A stretch of DNA of 64,000 bases from positions 5,523,001 to 5,587,000 of the forward strand of contig OY727095.1 in assembly GCA_963402885.1 (NCBI GenBank), in the 5' to 3' direction. Within the stretch, counting starts at the first letter, position 1; every line of letters starts with the position of its first letter. Below are positions 11,501 through 22,600 of this stretch, piece by piece. The translations under genes and the position numbers were made by a program. The DNA comes from Antedon bifida (lineage: Eukaryota > Echinodermata > Crinoidea > Comatulida > Antedonidae). The notes below the pieces were generated by a model. The model was not told the origin of the DNA, searched no databases, and saw only the letters and a program-made list of their open reading frames with translations.

Positions 11501-14500
11501 TTAGTGAATGGAGTGATTATAGAACGGCAGGAATCAACAAATTAATGAATCAATATTCTTTATGTAATGTCATTCATGTAAACATTACAACATTACACAT
11601 TATTTAGTATATGGGAACGTGGTATGAAATAGCAAAGAAACGAACCAGCGTCGATTACGAAGTGCCAGATTCTACGACCACTATTTTAACGATGACGGAG
11701 AATGACACTATTGCGATGCAACTAGACCTTTTCAGAGTGTAAGAATAATTACGTAATACGTTACGTTACGCTTTTTAACGTACATAAAGTTATGCTTTGT
11801 TTTCTACATCCCAATTCTTCTCCACTATATTATCAACCATTGCTATCTGTTCCCTGTTTCCGATGGACAGTCACTCCTCTTCTTTTGTTGCATCTTCTCT
11901 TTGAAACGAATTTCCTCCTTTTGTAAAACTTTCGCCCACTTATGAAAATATCATAGGATACAATGTGCCTTTGATCATCTTGTTGGTGGATTGCCGCTAT
12001 AGGCTATAAATGTTTGATTATTATTATTGATGATAATGTTTTTTATTATATGAAATCCTACCAATCGTGTTGTATATATCAGAGCCAACGAATGCGTAGA
12101 CATACGTGTAAATGGAGTTGCAACGACCAATGGTGGTGCGAAGTGGACGGTCACGTTCGATCCTATTGGGGACGGTGAACGTAAAATGGGTACGTTTTCA
12201 TTAATTAATATCAAACATAATCGAATGTTGTGTTTATACATGCGGATACGGTTGAATAATAATTAAATGTAATAACTATTTAATTTCTATTAATGTTTAT
12301 AAAACTTATAATTAAATTCAATTAAAATAATGACATCATTTAAATATATTGTAATGATCAAAATTTAAATCTAATAATACAAATAGCTGTTGAGACGGAA
12401 AGTCATTCTGCGTACACTCAGTAATAAAGACATGCGCTGAATGGCTGTGTGAAATTAATTGGTTGCGTCATCATGGCAACTAAGACTGCATTTTATGATT
12501 TATTTGTAGCCCCTTACTGGATAGTCGAAACAGACTATGACAACTACGCACTGATTTACGGTTGCAATGCAGATAACCACGGAGCATGCTCACATCGTGA
12601 AAACATCGTTTACGTAATGAGTCGCCAGCCTACATTGTCCAAGACCCACATGGAACGAATTGACCAACTTCTACCGTCTCTTTGTATTAAGAAAGACGAT
12701 ATTATCTTAACAAATCCAGGTAAAACATTTCATCATAGGGCTAGGCCATCATCTCCCAGTAAAAGAAACATTTATTCATTATAAGGTCTCTGGCCTACAA
12801 TATTTAAATTTCTTGAACACTGTCTGTATGCATACAGTAATACGCATATACTATGTCAGTGTTTCGCAGTAAGCTGGGTTCCCACGAAACGCAAGGACGC
12901 AAGCGCATTTAAAGCAATTTGGCGTCCTACGTTGCGTCCAAGTGGGAACCAAGTTTAAAGGACAATTTACACAGACACAGTAGCTTGTCCCACGTAGAAT
13001 CTGTATCTGTGTAAATGGTCATAAGGAATAACATAGACTCTATATTTTAATTAAGAGAGGCAACGCCCAATGCAGTTACAGTATTTGAATAAATAAATTT
13101 GGAGTACAATTTTATATTAGTTTAAACAATTTTATAGAATTTTGTGTCTAATATAATAGTTCTGTACAATATACTAGAGCTATAGCTTACATTATTTGAA
13201 TTTATATATAGATAATAATTTACTCAACTTAAAATAAAAATTGGTGTCATAATTTTTTCAGAGGAATGTCGTGGATTAAACATGAGTAAGTAGTTTTGAT
13301 TTTGTTTCAGTTGTTGATTTATAACAAAAAAATGTTGTACTTAATGCAATGTAATGTAATGTTAAAATATAATCTAGCAAAGTTCACTGTGTGAAATGTT
13401 TTATTACATGTATATTATATTAATTGTTGATCCTTAACTAGATGTATATTTACCTTTGGTTTTACATTCCCGATTTCAGCGGTTGACTTAACAGTTTATA
13501 ACACCTTGTCACAAAGCGCTGGGGTTTTCAATAAAATCGTTATTATTTTTAGATTTCTCCATTTCTATTATTTATTTATTATAGATTCATTAAACACCGA
13601 CAAAGCCCGTTTTCTCTCCTCCCAAAATAAAAATACCTAAAGATTAAAAGTGCGTTATAGGTACAGATATAAGTATTTCCAGTATTTGACTTCTTTTTGT
13701 GCTTGCTCTAATATTACTGGTTGACTTAACATCGCGATGGTTTTATTTCGCGTCCTTTAAAGATGTATTGTCCCCCAAAGTCATGAAAAATAAAGATTTT
13801 TAAAATTGGACTTTGAATAGGCCATTTTGCAGTTTTAATGAAGTTGTTCACTTCCATAAGAAAAAAAACGGGGGAAAAATTATTTCACCTATAAAAAGAC
13901 AAAATAAACAGTTAAATTACCCAAAAACTCATTGTCTTCCAGACAATTTGACAATTTTTTGCTTTAAATTACATTTTTCTCAGGTAAATAAACATTTTTC
14001 AGACCCAATTTTTTGTGAGAGTGAATAACTATTATGTGACATTAACATATTATACAACATATTCAACAAAAAAATTTAAAAAAAAAATTTTTTAGGGGGA
14101 CAATATATCTTTAATATCTGCGATAACATCCGATCGATCTACCGAGTTACATTTTCAGGGCTCTTAAATTATCGTGATTGCGATGTTATTGTTAGTTAGA
14201 TCACCCCTAGCTTAAGTAACATTTTGTCACATGAAATGGTGGTTCACATCATCTGGGCCTATGGGTGCCGTGACGTTTAATTGAGTTCATTATAATGGGG
14301 TTTTTTATATCAGACGACTGTAAACAAGTAATTTTGGATACACATTTATTTACATTATTTTATTTAATAATTGGGTTTAAGGACATTACGAAGATGAAGA
14401 TTGCGTAAGGATTGCGTAAAACTGACGTTTACTGAAGCGTGAAAGCCCAATATTGTAGAGGCCTGCTTAGTAATCATATTATTATCTCTATGGTGAAATC

Positions 14501-17500
14501 TTAACTTAGGCGAGCGTCACTTGCAAAGTTTGGTTCTGAGACTAGGGCGCGCGCAACGCAACGGCATAAGCGCAACGCAAGTAATTTGACCAATCACGAC
14601 GCAATTGATCATCCGAAGTGTTGCTATTGGTCAACTTGCGTTGTTGCACATACCGTTCTGTTTCGTAAACTCATTAATTGTTTGCCTCAACATCTTGCAA
14701 TACATCCTTGTTTGCTTCTCATGAAGTATACAGGGCGTAACACCAAACTTCAAAAGACGTTATTACGATTCAGTACACTTACACTATGCAGTCATTTTAC
14801 AGGTGATATAATCTATTCATCTAAATTTGATCAGGTATAGTAATAAATACAAATTAAATGATATAGTCGGCTGTCTCACGTAATACAAATATTATCTTTT
14901 GTGCCAGTCAATTTCGTGCATAGTGAGCAGTTTTAAAAGGTTTACAATCAGCTTTTCATTGGTATTGTTTACACACGCGGCTTTCCGTATTGGGTAGAAA
15001 AGTCTTGCGTAAAGTTTATTGGTTTTCGGCCTACGGTGATCATTCTCCGTGTTCTCATTAACCGAAGTGCATACCGATTATGTTACATATTACTATACTA
15101 TAAACCATAATGTATTAACACCTTTTCATAAAAGAAGCCGGTACAACGTATACAATACTACATACAAATATAAGAGACACCGACACACTCAATGCTTGCA
15201 ATACGAGCCTCTTAACATTGTTAAGTCAAGTTCTTCCCAATGAACGTTAGTGAAAAGTTCACATGACGCTGACTTCGCTTTTACCCACTTAAAGCGTGGT
15301 TCCCACTTGCGACGCAACGTAACGCAGCCTACGCAACGTAAGCAAATGCCCTTCCAAGGATTGTGTTTGCCTCCGGCCGCCTGCGTGAAATCAAACTTGC
15401 GATGTTTGCAGTACTATTGCACAAGTGGGAACCGACGACGCAATAGTGCTGCAAACATCGTAGGTTTGATTTCACGCAGGCGGGGGCAAACACAATGTTT
15501 GGAAGGGCATTTTCTTACGTTGCATAGATTGCGTTACGTTGCGTCGCTAGTGGGAACCAAGCTTTAAGCGTGGTTCTCACTAGAGACACAACGCAAGGAG
15601 GTAGGCGCAACGCAAGCGAGTTGACCAATGACAAGCCACTGTTCGAATAATCCATCGCTTGTGATTGGTCAACATTACGTCCTTGCGTTGCGTCGCTAGT
15701 GGGAACCAAGCTGTGATTATTTTTTACCAATGTTTTAAGTCAAATTATCAATAATCAACGTAAATCAATTGTTAACAATTATTATGAGCATTATGTGTTC
15801 ACATGAGTTGCATGGGTAAATGACGTTATTCGCATGTGTTATACGCCATAGGCCTAATCCTACCGCAAATTTATAATTCATCTATATTATGTACATGTTA
15901 TATTTATATATATATGTATATTTAAATAGTAGTTGGACCGGAAAAGAGTTTACCTGTACCGGATTTTAGCCACGTTCCAAAGGCCCTTCCTAGCCTTCAC
16001 ATAACTCCTAGGAAATGTAATCCAGAGAGGGAAGCATACGGCTGTTGCACGTTTATCGATGCACCTGCTGTGGGGCCTAACGAACAAGGGTGTCCAAGTA
16101 CGTATTATCTAATAATAATTTCGTCATTTATTCTTTAGGAAACGTTGATATGCGTTTGATTTTAGAATTTTCTCTTTTGGGTTGCCTGACACATTTTAGC
16201 ATTTTTGTGTGTACTTCTTTAAGCCTGGTTCCCACTAGAGACGCAACGCAATGACGTACGCGCAACACAAGCAACCAATGACAAGCGACAGTTCGAATGA
16301 TCAATCGCTTGTGATTGGTTAAATCACTTACGTTGCGTTACGCCGCTAGTGGGAAGCAAGCTTTATTATACAAAGAGGTTCTGGTAATAGAGTGTGAACG
16401 CACGCCATGTCATTTAATGTAAAATGTTTTAGAGTATGGAGTAAATTTACTATAATTTTAGATTTTCAAGAAATCAAATCAGCCGTGAACGCAGTCAATC
16501 AAAAACGAGGAAAATGTTGGAAAGATAGGCAGACTTCAACCGTAGATGGCGCAATATCATACCTAACCTGTAACTATGATGGCAGTTATACAGAGGTAAG
16601 TACACTCTCGCTTTAGAGACTAGAATATCAATACGATATACGGTAATACTAATACATCAATGGTTTACATTTCCAATCAATGTAAAAATGTTATATAATA
16701 TTTGTATTACACCACAATCATTTGTATATTATTTTTTTTTCCTTTGTGGAGTACACCTAACACAACACATTTCATTAAGCTCTGTCTACACTATCAAACT
16801 TAATGTGACAAAAAAAGTTTTCTGACCATTATATGGACATGATGATGTCATACCACTACCATATTTGGGCATCATGTCCATATAGTGAGCACATCACATT
16901 TTGTTGTCACATAAAGTTTGATAGTGTAGAGTACAGAGCTAAAACTGTTTTCTTTTTTGGTAGGTACAATGTGATAAATCACGGGGAGCATGTTGGTGCG
17001 TTGACAAGAAGAATGGTCAGAGAAAACCCGGTAGTGTAACAGCAAACATGGAAAAGCCAGACTGCAGTAAGTGAAGTTACGTAAGCTTGGTTCTATTCCT
17101 ACTATACGCAACGCTTCGCCAGAAGTAATTGACCAATCACGACGTGATGGATCACCCGAACTCTCGCTCGTGATTGGTCAATTCATTCACGTTGCGCCTA
17201 CGTGAGAACCAAACGTTAAAGTTATAAGTAGCCGTACAGTTTTATAACTTTTCTGCTTACACATTTTTAATTAAAATTATAGACTTTATGGCACACAATT
17301 CGTAAAACCGAGCACTAAAGTATAATTATTTTGTATATATTTTCTTGGTTCACAAACATTAGAAAATTAATATTTGACTAACTAACTAAAACCATTGTCT
17401 ATATTTCACTTGAAGGGTTGTCTAACTGCCAGCGACATCGAAAAAGGATCGACGGCTATCAATCAAGACGAAATATGAAAAAGAAATCTTTCTATCGACC

Positions 17501-18214
17501 AATATGCGAGAAAAACGGACAATATTCGGCCATCCAATGTTTCAACAGCTGGAGATACTGCTGGTGTGTTGATGAACACACGGGCAAGAAGGTGCAAGGG
17601 TCACTAGCCCAGGGAATGTTACCGGTTTGCGATAATAGGCGTGGTGAGTGGTTATTAAAACATACAAGTTTACAATCAGTCATGGTGTTGGTGTTGGTGC
17701 GTGGTGGTGGTGCGTGTTGGTGGTGGTGATGATGATGGTGGTGGTGGTGGTGTTGTTGTTGGTGGTGGTGTTGGTGGTGGTGATGATGATGGTGGTGGTG
17801 TTGTTGTTGGTGGTGGTGTTGCTGTTATTGTTGTTGTTGGTGGTGGTGTTGTTGTTGCTGTTGTTGTTGTTGTTAGTGGTGGTGGTGTTGTTGTTGGTGG
17901 TGGTGTTGTTGTTGGTGTTGTTGTTGTTGGTGGTATTGTTGTTGTTGGTGGTGGTGGTGGTGCTGTTGTTGTTGTTGGTGGTGGTGGTGTTTATTGGTGG
18001 TAGTGGTATTATTGTTGGTGATGGTGGGTGTGGTATTGTTGTTGTTTTGGTGATGGTGGTGGTGGTCATAACGGTCATGATGGTCGTGGTTACGATTTTT
18101 GTAATAACTATTACAAACTGTACGAACTATATACTGTAATAAAGTTCTGTAATTCTTTTTACAACAGAAGCATTGAATAACAGATTGGAAAGCGGAAAGC
18201 CAGGATTGGTCTAG
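8504..18214 (+). CDS. Secreted double-lipocalin, double thyroglobulin type-1 protein
   Basis: Fourteen exons join in frame to about 652 residues: 8504-8728, 9262-9383, 9898-10022, 10399-10611, 11247-11371, 11608-11738, 12083-12189, 12510-12719, 13262-13285, 15933-16097, 16462-16595, 16964-17066, 17416-17643, 18168-18214 (TAG). I chose ATG 8504 because a hydrophobic signal peptide follows ([18 protein letters not shown], likely cut near NSQ/T); an in-frame ATG at 8477 is possible. Lipocalin 1 (about residues 76-228) has GIWYDIA, DTDYKSY and LLSRT. Lipocalin 2 (about 271-419) has GTWYEIA, ETDYDNY and VMSRQ. These are the three lipocalin kernel motifs, each present twice. A Cys-rich linker follows (420-482; CNPE, GCCTF, GCP). 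Two thyroglobulin type-1 domains (about 483-561 and 562-637) each show six cysteines and CWCV. Lipocalins carry small hydrophobic ligands; Tg1 domains often inhibit cysteine proteases. Function of the combination is unknown. No membrane segment after the signal peptide. Confidence 0.85.
9000..9112. repeat. Perfect 31-bp inverted repeat (hairpin element)
   Basis: Arms 9000-9030 and 9082-9112 are exact reverse complements; one arm contains TATTTCCGAAGTATCATAGG. The spacer of about 50 bases contains GGTTAAGGGTTAGGTTA. It lies in the first lipocalin-gene intron. A related, more degraded hairpin with GGGTTAGGTTA sits at 21225-21385. Confidence 0.85.
10629..10842. mobile_element. Family B foldback element copy
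   Basis: Ends are AAGCGTGGTTCCCACTAG and CTAGTGGGAACTAAGCTTT. The interior holds the family B blocks AAAGTGCTGTATTGCGTAATC, GGTTTGATTTCA and GGAAGGGCATTTTCTTACG. It starts 17 bases after the donor of the fourth lipocalin-gene exon. Confidence 0.85.
12871..12956. mobile_element. Short family A MITE derivative
   Basis: An 86-bp palindrome with ends AAGCTGGGTTCCCACG and AAGTGGGAACCAAGTTT; the normal CCAATCACAAGC core has been deleted. Intronic in the lipocalin gene, next to a family G fragment. Confidence 0.7.
12957..13060. mobile_element. Family G inverted-repeat fragment
   Basis: Shares AATTTACACAGAC, GTCCCACGTAGA, CTGTATCTGTGTAAATGG and CATAGACTCTATATTTT with the longer copy at 34511-34705. 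No open frame. Confidence 0.6.
14527..14655. mobile_element. Family A MITE copy, degraded
   Basis: Contains GTTTGGTTCTGAGACTAGG at the left and the paired core TTTGACCAATCACGACG and TTGCTATTGGTCAACTTGCG. The right terminus is missing. Confidence 0.55.
15291..15565. mobile_element. Family B element rearranged into a long palindrome
   Basis: Two copies of the same family B half lie head to head: GCCCTTCCA...GTGTTTGCC...CGCCTGCGTGAAATCAAAC on the left is mirrored by GGTTTGATTTCACGCAGGCG...GCAAACACAAT...GGAAGGGC on the right. The axis is near 15423-15430 and the whole is about 275 bp. Confidence 0.8.
15566..15712. mobile_element. Family A MITE copy
   Basis: Ends AAGCGTGGTTCTCACTAG and CTAGTGGGAACCAAGCT, with core GTTGACCAATGACAAGC facing TCGCTTGTGATTGGTCAAC. 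It directly abuts the family B palindrome to its left. Confidence 0.85.
16221..16364. mobile_element. Family A MITE copy
   Basis: Ends AAGCCTGGTTCCCACTAGAG and CTAGTGGGAAGCAAGCTT, paired core CCAATGACAAGCGAC and CGCTTGTGATTGG. Flanked by TTA on both sides (TTTA before, TTATTA after), consistent with a 2-3 bp target duplication. Confidence 0.85.
16775..16941. mobile_element. Family C MITE copy next to a splice acceptor
   Basis: Left end TAAGCTCTGTCTACACTATC, right end GATAGTGTAGAGTACAGAGC. The acceptor AG of the next thyroglobulin type-1 exon is at 16962-16963, leaving only about 20 bases of native polypyrimidine tract. Confidence 0.85.
17083..17217. mobile_element. Family A MITE copy, degraded
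   Basis: Ends AAGCTTGGTTCTATTCCTAC and ACGTGAGAACCAAACGTT, core TTGACCAATCACGACG facing CTCGTGATTGGTCAA. It begins 17 bases after the splice donor of a thyroglobulin type-1 exon. Confidence 0.75.
17682..18070. repeat. GGT/GTT trinucleotide microsatellite
   Basis: About 390 bases composed almost entirely of GGT, GTT and GAT triplets, with strong strand asymmetry (G and T on +). It fills most of the last lipocalin-gene intron. Apparent open frames here (poly Gly/Val/Leu on +, poly Asn/Thr on -) are not genes. Confidence 0.95.
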
Positions 18215-19683
18215 TCTTCCTCAACCACTGATGTCTGCCTATTATTTGAGCAGGGATAATTAGTTATCTTATTATTAGTATTAATTAGTATTAACTATAA
18301 TTGGTATATAAATTCCTATAAATGATATAAACTTAGATTAGCTTCCTTTAAACATACTTAGGAATAAAACTATATTATTATTAACCTGTAGTAGTAATTT
18401 TACATCTTTTATATAACAGTGAAGATAAGATAAAAGGCCTATTAACACATACCGTTTTACAGCACTTTATTATTCCTGTTAAGAAACGATACGCACAAAA
18501 ATAAGGGTGTGTGTGTCGAAATAATGAAAAATCTTAAAGCAAATTGTAATCAATCAATTCGTTATTAGTTTTGTATTAGAGAAATAAAATATCACGGCCT
18601 ATCAAAACTAGTTGTGTTTTTACTAAATATGCCTAAGCTATTCTATAAGAAAATATATTTTTGTCGAAACGGCGATATTTCTGAGGAGTCTGAATTTACG
18701 ATGGCCTACAACGATAATTGGTTTTAAATAAACCGCCCTCTTAATTTCTATTACATTTACTACAATTCTATATTGATTTTACAAAAATTGTTGAAAAAAC
18801 AGACAGAATTTGGTCGACATCCGAAAGAGTATAAGGATGTTTCTATTCTATTAAACATAGAAACATCATAATCAACAGACTGCGTAACGTAATCAAATGT
18901 AGCCTATTCCTAATGATCATTGGTATTTTCCTGTATTGTTATATTACGTCAGACTGCACAAATTACTGCTACTTTTAGCATTGTCCTTTTAACGCCAGAT
19001 CTGAATAATTTATCATTCTGTCATTTTATGAAACGCCAAAGCGGCAATTAGCATATTCAATTTGCGTACAATGATTTATGCGCATATATCATCTACTACT
19101 CGGTATCATTGCAGCAGCTAATGCCAAACAGTATAAACGATACAATAGTGTAGCACAGTTGTTGGCGAACGACGACGATATAGCGTTGCCTTTTGCGCGA
19201 ATGCCATAGAATGAATATTTATTCCTTATACGGATCGAATCACATGTTGTAAAGGTTGATAGTTTGTGCTGGTATTATTAGCATAACGCAAACAAAGGTT
19301 CTCGTTAATTTTAGTGGAAATATGCACAGATATACCTGTTCAGTTTATTCGCGTGTTTATTGAGATATTGTGGAACAATTTTTATGCAGCGAGTCTGAAA
19401 TAATATCCAGGAGCCGGCGGTAACATTGTCCGTATCAATTCGTACGTACTCTATCTTCTTTTAAATGTAATTTCTCAACATTATTATAATTAGAAAGTCG
19501 GTTTGATATTAACCTTGGAATTTAGCGGAGGTTGTATCGTGTGAATGGCTTGTTAATGTGCTTCTTGTACACAATGATGAGTGCTTATCGATAGTAAATT
19601 GATATGCTTTGCCGTGGAAGTGGATCGATCAACTACTGACAAATCGTAACTCTAAGACTGAATATAATAACACCTTATGCAAC
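18215..19683. other. Intergenic spacer, lipocalin gene to amine oxidase gene
   Basis: AT-rich spacer of about 1.5 kb containing the lipocalin-gene 3' UTR and presumably the promoter of the amine oxidase gene. AATAAA occurs at 18363-18368 and 18583-18588. No coding frame or tRNA seen. Confidence 0.6.
18363..18368 (+). terminator. Candidate poly(A) signal of the lipocalin gene
   Basis: The first AATAAA downstream of the stop codon, 149 bases after it. A second one at 18583-18588 is an alternative. Chance occurrence cannot be excluded in AT-rich DNA. Confidence 0.4.
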
Positions 19684-22600
19684 ATGTTTTCCTCTCCTAG
19701 CATGGATAAATTCCAAGAGTTCGCTCAGGACTTTAAAGATGTTCTAAGCAGTGTTCAGGTAAACATGAATGTTAACTAGAATAGGCCTAACTAAATAGTT
19801 TCATGTGGCACAATAAAGCTAGACGCGCGCGTACAAACATTGATAGTACGCACCTTATGCGCACCATGTCAACTTTTGGGTAGATAGTATTTTGGGTAAA
19901 AGAGTATCTCTTTCTGGTGTCATAGTCATTGTTATCATTGTGTTTAGTGATATTAAGGCCTAACATACATCTCTCTCTCTCTCTCATTCTCAATCTTTTT
20001 AAATTTATCCTCGAAACCTTTATCAAGGGGATAAGCTTTCTCTGCTTTAAGGTAGAATTTATCATTTATTTCACCTTCGCCCACACCTCACGTTGTAATC
20101 GTTCTCTTTCTGTTGCCTTCTCTTTGTTTCTCCATCCTGTCTTGATCCATACTTTTCTGAATTGTATATTTAGTCAAGTGTCTTATTCTCCTTTGTCCTA
20201 CTTCTCCTCAGGGAACGGTACCTGCTTACTATTATCCACACCTATAACCTCTCATCCTCCTCTCACTGTGTGTAGGTCTTTCCACATTCATTGCACCATA
20301 TTGCTATCCTCCTTCCTTTTTTAGTTTTTCGTATTAGTTACATTACGTCCATAGTATTTATCAATTATGTCTCGGTTGACAGGAATATTTCACTTATTGG
20401 AGTATGATATGTGTATCAATCAATATTACTCCAAGCAATGTACAAATTAAAAACGATCAAGTCATTTAGGTTTCTTTACTTTCTTAACGATAAAAATATG
20501 TGAAGGAATCCCGCGCATGCTCAAAATCACACTTAGCAACTCTAGTATTTCAACTCTGACATGCACATCTAGTTATATATTAGTGAACATAATATTGCAC
20601 GAAAATAATACCATTATATGGATACTCGTTGGAATGGTATTCAAATTTGTATCTTATACTTGGCCTATTTTCAGTCCTATATGTGTTTTTAGATGAAAGA
20701 TCATTGGTATTAATAGTATAATACGTACGTGTGGTGTGTATTATATGTAAATATATTCCTTATAAACATACATTACTTATGTAGTAATTTATTTTAGAAA
20801 AAATTATGTAGGAGTGAATCTATGATACTTTAATTAATCAAATTCATATGCATAATTAATGTATATAATATTAATCAGCTGGTAGGACGAGTGTCATTCG
20901 CCTCCTGCGTACGAGAGAATTAAATCGATGTTTAACTTACGAACAATTACATTATCTCGTGATACCAATTATCGTCAAATTAATGATTTCACTTTCGTTT
21001 GACCTACATCTGACAGTTTTAAAGATCGTTTTATGCAGTAACATGGTAAGTCAGTATTAATGTTAATGTTAATTAATGAATATACGATAATGCGGGTGAG
21101 TGAAAAGATGAACAAATGATACGGGGTTGAAATATAATAGTCAGTTAGACCGGCATCAGCATATAATAATAATCGGCAAAAAATAAATCAACCAATGCTC
21201 GGTGATCTATCATCTCCACGTGACATTTGTCCAGTGTCAGGCAATTCTGCAATACAGCGTCTCATGTGTATCACATGTGGTACCTGTATCATGGAAAGGG
21301 TTAGGTTATGGTATGTTATTACAGGTACATATATGAAACACGTGTGATGCCGTATCACGGAATTTGCCTATGATACTGAAAAATATATACAGTACTGAGA
21401 ATGAATCGGATAAATACAATTAGTAAAGAGCAAATTAATATAACATTTTTATTTTTATTAATGTAAAAGTCAAAATAGAAACACTACCGGTATTCTTTCT
21501 TAGACTCACATTATTAGCTAATTACCATATTATTTTAATTACTTAATTTGCTAATAAAATTAATGAATACATTAATGAATACATTAATTATATTATTTTA
21601 GTTTGATAATGGTCTTATTCGTGACAAGAATAATGTATTCTTCTAGTATAGATCCGCAATATAAATATTGAAATAACCGTTGACGAAAAAAAAAAAAGAA
21701 TGAATACAATCGAATGAATACTGACGAAACAACGAATGTTCATAATGATATTCACATTGTCTTTCTCTTAAATTCTAACACTTATTATACGCCAGATTTA
21801 CTAATGCGAAAGCAATTACCAGAGCGTTAGAATTCAATGCCACTGCATAAATAATAAACCAAAACAAAAGCAGACTTCAAAATACGTCCCTTAAAACAAT
21901 CTATATAGTATACAATACTGTATAAGAAACTACAAGGCGGAAATTGAATTGTATTATAATAATGTTAATTGCTATGACATTTAAGCACCATCTTCTAAAG
22001 CAAGGTTTTAAGCATCTTATTCTTCAGAGAAAATAAAGGTTATCATTCACACTAACAAGGGCCAGGGCGGATCCAGAATTTTTTAAACGGGAGATCGCTA
22101 ACATCATAATATTAATAGTTTGTTAAAAATAGATATGTATCAAAAAGTAGTTGATAATAATTTTATTTATTTTATTTTCATTTTATTCAGTCAAAACCAA
22201 CAGCGATAAATACTGCCACTAAGAGGTTTAAAACAATACAACATCAAAAACGGTTAACAATAATAATGCCATTTTAGCTGTCAATTGGGGTGCGTGACCA
22301 TACTCACCGGATCTTCCTTTCTGAAACGGTTTTCTATATCGAAGCATAATATTATTAATATTTTATCCAGGACTTTGCAAAGCAAACATTCCATTTTATG
22401 ACATTTGCTCATTTTAAATGTAAATATATACCAATAGTATTAATTGTAAACAATGTACGTGGATATAACATTGTAATAAAATAAAAAAATGGGGCGCGCC
22501 TGATACTTATAGTCTAAAGAGACTTTTTAACTTTCATCATTCACTCTCTAATCTTTGCCCTTTACGCTCACTCATGCACTCCAAAAGGTACAATATAAAA

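Larger units (their letters stand above)
13286..15929. other. Large lipocalin-gene intron carrying mobile elements
   Basis: A 2.6 kb intron between the 24-base exon and the Cys-rich exon. Apart from the three elements listed at 14527, 15291 and 15566 it is AT-rich, with homopolymer A/T runs near 14065-14095. I found no further exon that keeps the phase. Confidence 0.5.

Noticed and set aside
17648-18139. Long open frames of poly Val/Leu, Gly/Val and Asn/Thr
   Set aside because: They are translations of the GGT/GTT microsatellite inside an intron; no start context, no domain, all frames open at once.
19929-20324. 131-residue Ser/Leu/Phe-rich plus frame
   Set aside because: CT-rich intronic sequence with no domain and no splice logic linking it to the oxidase.
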